From positions 1 through 5,565 of the forward strand of contig DASYQV010000166.1 of assembly GCA_036005125.1 (NCBI GenBank): DNA of 5,565 nucleotides, in the 5' to 3' direction. Within the stretch, counting starts at the first letter, position 1. The number at the start of each line of letters is the position of its first letter. Under the pieces are notes generated by a model. The model did no database searches. It saw only the letters and a program-made list of their open reading frames with translations, and was not told the origin of the DNA. Source of the stretch: DASYQV01 sp036005125 (GTDB lineage: Bacteria; Acidobacteriota; Vicinamibacteria; Vicinamibacterales; UBA2999). A program made the position numbers and the translations under genes. Below, piece by piece: positions 1 to 5,565 of this stretch.

Positions 1-150
1 TACCCGCGTACTGCACATCTGCGGCCCGGGCGCGCGCAGCTCACCGCGGGCGCCGCCGTCGGTCAACGGGAGACGAAAGGATATGCCGTCATGGCGAGAC
101 GTGAGAAGACGGCGCGACCCGATCACCTCTCGGGCCTGCACGCCGTGTGA
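1..150 (+). other. Open frame reaching the left edge; possible tail of an upstream gene
   Basis: This frame is open from the left edge to TGA at 148-150 and encodes 49 residues (ending DHLSGLHAV) with many G/C third positions. It could be the C-terminus of an upstream gene in the same direction, which would leave about 100 bases before the FAAL-PKS start. The peptide resembles no family I recognise. An internal ATG at 91 has GAAAGG about ten bases upstream, so a 19-codon leader peptide is an alternative. In such GC-rich DNA an open frame of this length is also likely by chance. Confidence 0.2.
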
Positions 151-252
151 GACTTCAGCCTCCCCTCCCTTCGAGGCGCCAGGCGGCGCAATGTTTCACC
201 TCTTGACTCCCGGTTCTCTGGACGCCGCGTCCTGATTGCGAAGGCCTGATCA
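151..252 (+). other. Short non-coding leader before the FAAL-PKS gene
   Basis: About 100 bases without a credible gene. A pyrimidine-rich stretch (about 154-172) is followed by an isolated TTGACT (203-208), but no matching -10 box lies 16-18 bases downstream. I see no strong stem-loop with a T-run, so no terminator is called. If 1-150 is coding, the FAAL-PKS gene may be read through from upstream. Confidence 0.4.
240..244 (+). promoter_or_regulatory. Likely ribosome binding site of the FAAL-PKS gene
   Basis: GAAGG lies eight bases before the ATG at 253, a normal Shine-Dalgarno spacing. It lies just upstream of the in-frame TGA (247-249), which rules out any start further upstream. This supports translation from base 253. 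Confidence 0.55.
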
Positions 253-1968
253 ATGCCCGCGGACACGCTCGTCGGTCGCCTGCTGGATGCAGTGAACGCT
301 GTGCCCGACACGGTGATTTTCACGTATCTCGAGGACGGCGATCTCGTCGAGCGTCGCGTGACGGTGCGGGACCTCCATGCCCGGGCGAGCGCTGCCGCCC
401 GCGTGCTGAACGACCGCGGCCTGCGGGGGACGCCGGTGTTGTTGCTCATGAATTCCAGCGTGGAATTCATCGTCGGCTTCGTCAGCTGTCTCTACGCCGG
501 CGCGCTGGCGGTCACCGCATTTCCTCCCAATCGCCGCAGCGAGGCACGCTTGCGGGCGGTCGTGCGCGATTCGGGTGCGAAGGCCGTCGTCAGCACGCAA
601 TCTATCCGCCAGGACTTCGGTCGCCCGAAGTGGCGGGAAACGGATCTCGAGGGAGCGCTGCCCTGGATCTGTGTCGACGACGCGGTTGGTCCTGATGAAG
701 ATGGTTTCTCCGGTCTGGACGTTCCGCGATCCGACGACATCGCTTTCCTGCAGTACACCTCCGGTTCGACCGGGAATCCGCGCGGCGTCATCGTCCGGCA
801 CGGCAATCTGATCAGCAATCTTCGGATGATCCATGAGTCGTTCGGCATGCCGGAGGAACTCCGCCTGATGTCCTGGCTGCCGATGCAGCACGACATGGGG
901 CTGATCGGTGGCGTGCTTCTGCCGATATATCTGACACAACCGGCGGTTCTCATCTCCCCGTTTCATTTCCTGCAGCAACCGCTGCGGTGGATGCGGGCCA
1001 TTTCGCGATTTCGCTCCACGGTGAGTGCGGCTCCGAACTTTGCCTACGACCTTTGCTCGCGCCGGGCAACCGCCGATGACGTTCGCGACCTGGACCTGAG
1101 CGCCTGGACGCTGGCGCTGAACGGGTCGGAACCGATCTCCGGCCACGTGCTCGATCGGTTCTGCGAAGTGTTCGCTCCCGCGGGCTTCCGGGAGTCCAGT
1201 TTCTTCCCTTGCTACGGTCTCGCGGAGGCGACGCTGCTGGTGTCCGGCGAGCGGTCCCAGGGCCGTCCGACGCGCATCGTCGCCGACGCGCCTGCGCTGG
1301 CTGCCGGGCGTATCGATACGAATCCTTCCGGAGAAAGCCGCGTCGTCGTGTCGTGCGGCCGGGTTCATCCCGCTGAGGATGTCCGGATCGTCGACGTCGA
1401 GTCTCTTACGGAAGCCGCCGCCGACCAGGTTGGAGAGATCTGGGTTACGGGCCCGAACGTGGCAGCGGGCTACTGGCGACGCCCCGAGGAAAGCGAGGCG
1501 ACGTTTGGAGCGCGGATGCGCGACAGCGACGCCGGCCCGTTTCTGCGCACGGGCGACCTCGGCTTTCGACGCGGAGACGAGCTGTATGTGTGCGGCCGGT
1601 TCAAAGACCTGATCATCGTGCGCGGCCGCAATATCGATCCGTTCGACATCGAAGAGACCGTCCGCGATCTGCATGTTGGACGCAGCCTGCCAGGTGTCGC
1701 GGCGTTCGACAGCAACGGCGGGCTCGTGGTGTCGTGCGAGACGAGGTCGGGGCACACGCGAGATGAACACGAACAGCTGGCCGAGCGGATTCGTACGGCG
1801 ATCGCGTCGGACCACTCGGTTCAGGTGACCTCGATCGTCTTCCTGCGGGCCGGCAGAATGCCGAAGACGACGAGCGGCAAGGTTCAGCGTCATGCCGCGC
1901 GGCGGATGTTCGAGGCAGGGGAGGAAGAGCTCTTTCGGAGCACATCGTCCGTCGAGGCCGGCGAGGCC
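253..1968 (+). other. FAAL domain (fatty acyl-AMP ligase, loading enzyme)
   Basis: Residues about 1-572. ANL-superfamily adenylation motifs appear in order: P-loop YTSGSTGNPRG (168-178, with Arg where Lys is usual), SWLPMQHDMGL (207-217), APNFAYDLC (260-268), LNGSEPI (289-295), YGLAEAT (321-327), RTGDLGF (432-438), GRFKDLIIVRGRN (448-460) and the C-terminal PKTTSGK (537-543). Lys543 is the expected adenylation lysine. HDMGL, PNFAYDLC and GRNxxPxDIE are typical of FAALs rather than acyl-CoA synthetases. About 25 residues around 343-366, before VSCGR, sit where FAALs carry their family-specific insertion. That insertion is known to block CoA thioester formation, so the acyl-AMP should go to a carrier protein. 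The ACP follows in the same chain, which fits transfer in cis. Chain length of the fatty acid cannot be read from the sequence. Confidence 0.93.
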
Positions 1969-4900
1969 CGCGAGTCCGAGGGAGCTGCACCCCCGGCGGC
2001 GACGGTGCAGGCCAGCTCGCGCGCGAATCGCGCGAGCGAGCGGCAGCATTTGATGCACTGGATGAGCTCGCGTGTCGCGGCACGTCTCGGGCGTTCCCAC
2101 CGGGCGATCGACGTGCGCGCGCCGCTCAGCGAGCTGGGGCTGGATTCCATGGCTCTGGTGGAGCTCAGTGGCGAGCTCGAACGCCGCATCGGAACAAAGG
2201 TTTCCCCGAGCCTCCTCTACGCGTATCCCAGCATCGAAGCGTTGACATCTGCCTTACTGGCGGACGCCGACGGTTCTTGCGCTCCCCTGGCGACACCCCC
2301 GCAAGGACCTGTCGCAGTTATCGGAATGGCGTGCCGCTTTCCGGGGGGCTCGAACTCCCCGGAGGAGTATTGGCGTCTCCTGCTCGAAGGCCGTGACGGG
2401 GTCGATGGGCTCGAACACGCGCGAGGGTCGGTGCCGGGTGACTTCTCGCATCTGGCGCCGCTCCTGCGGCGAATGGGCGCGATCGAGAATCCATCGGCCT
2501 TCGACCCCGACTTCTTCAACATTTCGGAGCGCGACGCGCGCTGCATGGATCCGCAGCAGCAGCTTCTACTCCTCACGAGCTGGCAGGCACTCGAGCATGC
2601 GTCGATCGACCCGTCGCGATTGCGCGGCCGCGCGGTCGGAGTGTTCTGCGGTCTGAGCTCCACCGACCACGTGCAGGTCCTGCGCGATGCCGGAGGCGTG
2701 AAGCTGGGATCTGCCGGCGCGCTCGGTGCAGCGGCAAGCATTGCCGCCGGCCGCATTTCGTATCAGCTCGGGCTGCGGGGACCGAGCTTGACCGTGGACA
2801 CCGCGTGTTCCTCGTCGTTGCTGGCCGTGCACCTGGCTTGCCAGAGCCTTCGGTCCGGTGAGAGCGAGCTCGCGCTGGCAGGCGGCGCCAATGTCATTCA
2901 ATCGTCGGAGAGCACCATCGCCCTGTGGTCGATGGGTGCGCTGTCTCCGACGGGCCGCTGCAGCGCGTTTTCCGCGGATGCCGACGGCTACGTTCGCGGC
3001 GAGGGCGCGGGCATGCTGGTGCTCAAGCCGCTCGAACGCGCGCTGGCGGACGGAGATCCTGTTCTCGCCGTCATTCATGGCTCCGCGGCGAACCACGACG
3101 GTGAAAGCAACGGTCTGACCGCGCCAAGCGGCATCGCTCAGCGCGCCCTGATAGAAGAGGCACTGGCGCGCGCCGGCGTCGAATCTGGCGCGGTCGGGTT
3201 CGTCGAAACTCACGGCACCGGCACGCACCTCGGAGATCCGATCGAAGCGGATGCGCTGCGCGGAGCATTTCGACTCGCCGAGACGCAATCGCGCCTCCTG
3301 ATCGGCTCCTGCAAGACGAATATCGGCCATCTCGAAGCGGCCGCGGGAATAGCGGGTCTGACCAAGGTCGTCCTGGCACTGCAGCACGGCACCGTTCCGC
3401 CCAATCTTCATTTCGCCAGGCCGCATCCAGGGATCGACTGGAAGGCCTTCAGCGTGCCGACCGAACCGTTGGCGTGGCCGGCAGGAAAGCCTTACGCGGG
3501 GGTCAGCTCGTTCGGCCTGAGCGGAACGAACGTGCATCTGGTCGTGGGCCCGGCGCCAGCCGTATCGCGTCCCGCCAGCGACGAGGCGACGGATGTGTCA
3601 CGGGAATATGCGTTGCCGCTCTCGGCACGGACGCACGGCGAGCTCGCGTGTTTCGCCGACGCTCTCGCTGGCCGGCTCGAACGGGACCCGAATCTCTCGT
3701 TGACCGATCTGGCAACCGCGCTCGTTCATGGCCGTCGCAGGTTCGATGAGCGTGCGGTCGTCGCGGTTCGCGGAACACCCGCCGAAGCGCGCACGAAAAT
3801 CCTGAAGGCCCTCCGCTTCCTGTCCGCGGCGGACGAGCGTGAGCAGACGAGCGGTGTGGTGCGAGGACGCGCCTCCGGACGGAATGGCGACGTCGTGCTT
3901 CTGTTCACCGGGCAGGGCGCTCAACAGGCTGGCGCCGGGCGCGAGCTCTATGAGCGTTGGCCGCGTTTCCGCGAGGTCATCGATCGATGCCACCAGCTGC
4001 TGCAGGAGGAGGAAGGTTTCGGGCTGCGCCCGCTCCTCTTCGAAGGGATGAGCGGCGACGCATCGCTCGACGACACACGCTACACCCAGCCTGCGTTGTT
4101 CGCGCTGCAGATGGCAATCGCTGCGCTGTGGGAGAGCTTCGGCGTCCGTCCATCTGCAGTGCTCGGTCACAGCGTGGGCGAGATCGCGGCCGCCAGCATC
4201 GCGGGTGTGATGTCGGAGGCGGACGGTCTCCGGATGGCTGCCCTGCGAGGCCGTCTGATGTCGGCGGCGCCGGGAGACGGTGCAATGCTCTCCGTGCGCG
4301 CGCCGGTCGGACAACTCGAAGAGGTCATCCAACAGGTTCTCGCCGGCTGTCCTGGTCCACTCTCGATCGCCTGCTACAACGGTCCTTCGCAGCAAACGGT
4401 CGCGGGTGCCGGCGCGGCGATCGCGGCCCTTGCCTCGCGCCTCGAGCGGTTGGGCATTGCCGCGAGCAGGCTGCGCGTCTCACACGCCTTCCACTCGGAT
4501 TTGATGAAGCCGGTCGTCGAACAGTTCGGCAACGGTCTCGCGAGCATCGAGCTGCGTGCTCCTGCCATCGCCTTCGTGAGCTCACTGGATGGCGAGCTCG
4601 TCGGGCAGAGGGCGGCAACCCGCGAATACTGGGAGGCCCAGCTTCGCTCGCCCGTCCGCTTTCAAACAGCGGTCGAAGCTGCCCGACGCTTTCTGCCGGA
4701 CACGAACTGCTGGATCGAGGTTGGTCCCGACCCGGTCCTGTCGGGGCTCGTGCGCAGCATTCTGCAGACTGCGGCGCCAACCTGCGTTCCGTCGCGTCGA
4801 TCGCGGGGCGACGAACGCCTGCGCTTTCTTGAAGCCGTCGCGTCGGTCGACGTGATTGCGGGCGCCGACCTTTCTCCGCTCCATCCGCCTTCTCCTCGAC

Positions 4901-5565
4901 GGCCAGGCATCTTCCCGAGTTACCCGTTCAACCTGCGGACGTTCTCGGTGACGAAGGCCGATGCGGCGGGGTCCGAAACGCCGGGCTCCGATATTCACTA
5001 CCGGATCGAGTGGGAGATGCTCCCGCCGCAAACGCCTCCCGCTCTGGCGTCCGCGTTCAACCCGCTATGGGTCGTCGGCGGATCCGACCGGCAGCGCGCA
5101 TGCGCGTGTGCGGCGCTCGAACGTGCCCACATCCCGTCGATCCGGCTCGAACGCGTGCCGGCTGCCGACTGTCTTCCGTCCGAGATGCCGTCAGAGGTGC
5201 TGTGGCTCGACGGCATGAGCTCACCGGGAGCCGAGCGCATGCTCACCAATCTTGCCGACGCCTTGCGCGATCTGCGCAGGCTGCCCGGCGGGCCGGCAAG
5301 GGTACGTGTGATCACTCGAGGCGCCGTTCCGGTCGGCGCAGTCACCAACCCGGATGCCGCGGCCTTGTGGGGATTTGGAAAGAGTGCGGCGCTCGAGCTT
5401 CCCGGGCAATGGGCAGGCCTGGTGGACATCGATTCCGAATCCGACGGCGCGTGGGATGCGCTGGCCCGCTGGCTTGCCACGCAGTCCAATGAGGACCAGG
5501 TCGCGCTCCGGGGCGATTCGGTCCACGTTCCGCGTCTCGTAGCCATGTCGCGTCCCGATGCGACC
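253..5565 (+). CDS. Hybrid fatty acyl-AMP ligase / type I polyketide synthase (FAAL-ACP-KS-AT-KR...), 3' end outside window
   Basis: A single uninterrupted frame encodes 1,771 residues and runs off the right edge. Domains in order are FAAL (about 1-572), ACP (597-672), KS (686-1099), AT (1214-1507) and the KR structural subdomain (from about 1581). Key residues are all visible: the adenylation P-loop at 168-178, the FAAL HDMGL at 213-217, ACP Ser632, KS Cys852/His987/His1026 and AT Ser1307/His1414. The inferred role is to activate a free fatty acid as its adenylate, load it on the ACP, extend it by one malonyl-derived two-carbon unit and then reduce the ketone. The ATG at 253 is the first in-frame ATG after a TGA at 247-249, and FAAL-like sequence begins within the first residues, so the start is well supported. 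No frameshift or internal stop is seen. The full protein must be longer, because the KR catalytic half and at least one more carrier protein are expected. The product could be a terminal alkene, a lipopeptide tail or another lipid-polyketide; nothing in the window decides this. Confidence 0.95.
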   Translation, partial: MPADTLVGRLLDAVNAVPDTVIFTYLEDGDLVERRVTVRDLHARASAAARVLNDRGLRGTPVLLLMNSSVEFIVGFVSCLYAGALAVTAFPPNRRSEARLRAVVRDSGAKAVVSTQSIRQDFGRPKWRETDLEGALPWICVDDAVGPDEDGFSGLDVPRSDDIAFLQYTSGSTGNPRGVIVRHGNLISNLRMIHESFGMPEELRLMSWLPMQHDMGLIGGVLLPIYLTQPAVLISPFHFLQQPLRWMRAISRFRSTVSAAPNFAYDLCSRRATADDVRDLDLSAWTLALNGSEPISGHVLDRFCEVFAPAGFRESSFFPCYGLAEATLLVSGERSQGRPTRIVADAPALAAGRIDTNPSGESRVVVSCGRVHPAEDVRIVDVESLTEAAADQVGEIWVTGPNVAAGYWRRPEESEATFGARMRDSDAGPFLRTGDLGFRRGDELYVCGRFKDLIIVRGRNIDPFDIEETVRDLHVGRSLPGVAAFDSNGGLVVSCETRSGHTRDEHEQLAERIRTAIASDHSVQVTSIVFLRAGRMPKTTSGKVQRHAARRMFEAGEEELFRSTSSVEAGEARESEGAAPPAATVQASSRANRASERQHLMHWMSSRVAARLGRSHRAIDVRAPLSELGLDSMALVELSGELERRIGTKVSPSLLYAYPSIEALTSALLADADGSCAPLATPPQGPVAVIGMACRFPGGSNSPEEYWRLLLEGRDGVDGLEHARGSVPGDFSHLAPLLRRMGAIENPSAFDPDFFNISERDARCMDPQQQLLLLTSWQALEHASIDPSRLRGRAVGVFCGLSSTDHVQVLRDAGGVKLGSAGALGAAASIAAGRISYQLGLRGPSLTVDTACSSSLLAVHLACQSLRSGESELALAGGANVIQSSESTIALWSMGALSPTGRCSAFSADADGYVRGEGAGMLVLKPLERALADGDPVLAVIHGSAANHDGESNGLTAPSGIAQRALIEEALARAGVESGAVGFVETHGTGTHLGDPIEADALRGAFRLAETQSRLLIGSCKTNIGHLEAAAGIAGLTKVVLALQHGTVPPNLHFARPHPGIDWKAFSVPTEPLAWPAGKPYAGVSSFGLSGTNVHLVVGPAPAVSRPASDEATDVSREYALPLSARTHGELACFADALAGRLERDPNLSLTDLATALVHGRRRFDERAVVAVRGTPAEARTKILKALRFLSAADEREQTSGVVRGRASGRNGDVVLLFTGQGAQQAGAGRELYERWPRFREVIDRCHQLLQEEEGFGLRPLLFEGMSGDASLDDTRYTQPALFALQMAIAALWESFGVRPSAVLGHSVGEIAAASIAGVMSEADGLRMAALRGRLMSAAPGDGAMLSVRAPVGQLEEVIQQVLAGCPGPLSIACYNGPSQQTVAGAGAAIAALASRLERLGIAASRLRVSHAFHSDLMKPVVEQFGNGLASIELRAPAIAFVSSLDGELVGQRAATREYWEAQLRSPVRFQTAVEAARRFLPDTNCWIEVGPDPVLSGLVRSILQTAAPTCVPSRRSRGDERLRFLEAVASVDVIAGADLSPLHPPSPRRPGIFPSYPFNLRTFSVTKADAAGSETPGSDIHYRIEWEMLPPQTPPALASAFNPLWVVGGSDRQRACACAALERAHIPSIRLERVPAADCLPSEMPSEVLWLDGMSSPGAERMLTNLADALRDLRRLPGGPARVRVITRGAVPVGAVTNPDAAALWGFGKSAALELPGQWAGLVDIDSESDGAWDALARWLATQSNEDQVALRGDSVHVPRLVAMSRPDAT
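448..470. repeat. Perfect inverted repeat inside the FAAL coding region
   Basis: ATGAATTCCA is followed by three bases (GCG) and then its exact reverse complement TGGAATTCAT, giving a 10-bp stem with a 3-base loop. It encodes MNSSVEF near the N-terminus of the FAAL, about 195 bases after the start codon. The arms are AT-rich compared with the surrounding gene. No regulatory role is shown. Confidence 0.9.
2015..2037. repeat. GC-rich inverted repeat in the FAAL-ACP linker
   Basis: GCTCGCGCG and CGCGCGAGC form a perfect 9-bp stem around the 5-base loop CGAAT. It lies in the codons for the Ala/Ser/Arg linker that joins FAAL to ACP, ahead of the ACP. There is no T-run after it, so it is not an intrinsic terminator. 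It may simply reflect GC-rich linker codons. Confidence 0.85.
2041..2268 (+). other. Acyl carrier protein domain (ACP1)
   Basis: Residues about 597-672. The core motif LGLDSMALVEL contains Ser632 (codon 2146-2148), the expected 4'-phosphopantetheine attachment site. It is preceded by a helix-like stretch (HLMHWMSSRVAARLG) and followed by YAYPSIEALTSAL, the usual start of ACP helix 4. It lies between FAAL and KS, so it should receive the fatty acyl group from the adenylate and present it to the KS. The linker joining it to the FAAL (about 570-596) is rich in Ala, Ser, Glu and Arg and looks flexible. The single TTA codon of the gene (2254-2256, Leu668) is at the end of this domain. Confidence 0.93.
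2308..3549 (+). other. Beta-ketoacyl synthase domain (KS)
   Basis: Residues about 686-1099, starting at PVAVIGMACRFPGG and ending after GVSSFGLSGTNVHLVV. The complete condensing triad is present: Cys852 in DTACSSS, His987 in ETHGTGT and His1026 in KTNIGH. The KS therefore looks catalytically competent, and should take the fatty acyl chain from ACP1 and condense it with a malonyl unit. Its N-terminal third is less canonical. The segment 757-787 reads ISERDARCMDPQQQ and then LLLLTSWQALEHASIDP, where PKS KS domains usually have SPREA, PQQR and LLLExxWEALExAG. The usual Arg-Trp motif of the preceding loop (about 717-741) is not recognisable. It is a cis-AT type KS, with its own AT following. Confidence 0.95.
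3892..4773 (+). other. Acyltransferase domain (AT), predicted malonyl-CoA specific
   Basis: Residues about 1214-1507, beginning VVLLFTGQGAQ and ending near EVGPDPVLSGLV. The nucleophile is Ser1307 in GHSVGE. Arg1332 in ALRGRLM matches the conserved arginine that binds the extender carboxylate, and His1414 in SHAFHS is the catalytic histidine. HAFH (1411-1414) together with a small hydrophobic residue after the active serine is the established signature for malonyl-CoA; methylmalonyl ATs usually have YASH and GHSQG. The AT should load malonate on a downstream ACP that is not in this window. A KS-AT linker (about 1100-1212, with ALPLSART at 1122-1129) precedes it. The post-AT linker contains SYPFNLRTF (1556-1564), a weakened form of the usual YPFxRxxYW docking motif. 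Confidence 0.93.
4993..5565 (+). other. Ketoreductase domain, N-terminal structural subdomain only (cut by window edge)
   Basis: Residues about 1581-1771. It opens with YRIEWEM (1583-1589), the tyrosine/tryptophan strand that typically begins the KR structural half. LWVVGG (1605-1610) follows, then RVRVITRGAVPVG. AALWGFGKSAALELPG (1703-1718) with GLVDID, EDQVALRG and VPRLVAMS completes the pattern seen just before the KR catalytic half. The window ends at RPDAT, the position where the NADPH-binding glycine motif usually follows within a few residues. Cofactor binding, the catalytic Lys-Ser-Tyr residues and the alcohol stereochemistry therefore cannot be judged. No HxxxGxxxxP-type DH sequence lies between AT and this subdomain, so the module appears to be KS-AT-KR without dehydration. 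Confidence 0.85.

Noticed and set aside
1..18. A minus-strand ATG at 16-18 reading left off the window, as a possible divergent gene start.
   Set aside because: Only six codons are visible and there is no ribosome binding site before it.
203..232. TTGACT as a -35 box for the FAAL-PKS gene.
   Set aside because: No AT-rich -10 hexamer occurs at 16-18 bases; the downstream bases are GC-rich.
83..235. A 50-codon plus-strand frame starting at ATG 83.
   Set aside because: The purine-rich site is only two bases before the ATG, and the peptide is Arg/Pro/Ser-rich with no likeness to a known family.
250..2100. A 616-codon open frame on the minus strand, antisense to the FAAL and part of the ACP.
   Set aside because: It is in exact codon register with the real gene, so it stays open simply because the sense gene lacks TTA, CTA and TCA codons here. 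Its translation has no recognisable domain and is rich in Arg, Ala, His and Pro. The sense strand has a full FAAL.
3957..4832. A 291-codon plus-strand frame overlapping the AT.
   Set aside because: It is out of frame with the AT motifs, is Arg- and Ala-rich and has no domain resemblance; a GC-rich shadow.
4774..4992. A possible DH or methyltransferase domain between AT and KR.
   Set aside because: The stretch is only about 75 residues, has no HxxxGxxxxP or SAM-binding motif, and looks like a normal post-AT linker.
2566..5031. Further minus-strand open frames in the same register (2566-3537, 3598-4395, 4582-5031).
   Set aside because: Same explanation: each ends where the sense gene has a CTA or TCA codon. 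The sense strand carries KS, AT and KR motifs throughout.
1927..5222. GAGCTC occurs at least ten times from the ACP linker onward, often within GCGAGCTCG.
   Set aside because: Most copies encode Glu-Leu or Ser-Ser with preferred codons and are irregularly spaced, so codon bias explains them better than a signal sequence.

Overview
The window is almost entirely one plus-strand gene. It is the 5' part of a large multidomain enzyme that starts at base 253 and is still open at the right edge (1,771 codons, no in-frame stop). The protein is a hybrid of a fatty acyl-AMP ligase (FAAL) and a type I polyketide synthase (PKS). Its visible domain order is FAAL - ACP - KS - AT - KR structural subdomain. 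All assignments come from motifs read by eye in the translation.

Layout: bases 1-252 are a leader with no recognisable gene. One reading frame is open from the left edge to a TGA at 148-150 and could be the tail of an upstream gene. A short purine-rich ribosome binding site precedes the ATG at 253, and an in-frame TGA lies six bases before that ATG. FAAL spans about 253-1968, followed by a low-complexity Ala/Ser/Glu/Arg linker. ACP spans about 2041-2268, KS about 2308-3549, and a KS-AT linker follows. AT spans about 3892-4773. A post-AT linker leads into the KR structural half, from about 4993 to the edge. The window stops where the NADPH-binding half of the KR would be expected to begin.

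How it probably works: the FAAL activates a free fatty acid as acyl-AMP and passes the acyl group to the phosphopantetheine arm of the adjacent ACP (Ser632). The KS (Cys852, His987, His1026) takes the acyl chain and condenses it with a malonyl unit chosen by the AT (GHSVG and HAFH signatures). The KR, if its missing half is intact, would reduce the beta-ketone to a beta-hydroxyl. No DH is seen between AT and KR. FAAL-ACP-KS-AT-KR is the same order as the front of the cyanobacterial olefin synthase (Ols). It is also a common way to start lipopeptide or lipid-polyketide assembly lines. What lies downstream (ACP-sulfotransferase-thioesterase, or NRPS/PKS modules) decides which this is.

Organism: the DNA is GC-rich with strong but not extreme G/C preference at third codon positions, and there is a single TTA codon. 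This suits a GC-rich bacterium such as a proteobacterium, myxobacterium or acidobacterium better than a typical Streptomyces, but taxonomy cannot be fixed from this window. The other long open frames, mainly antisense, are shadows of this gene.
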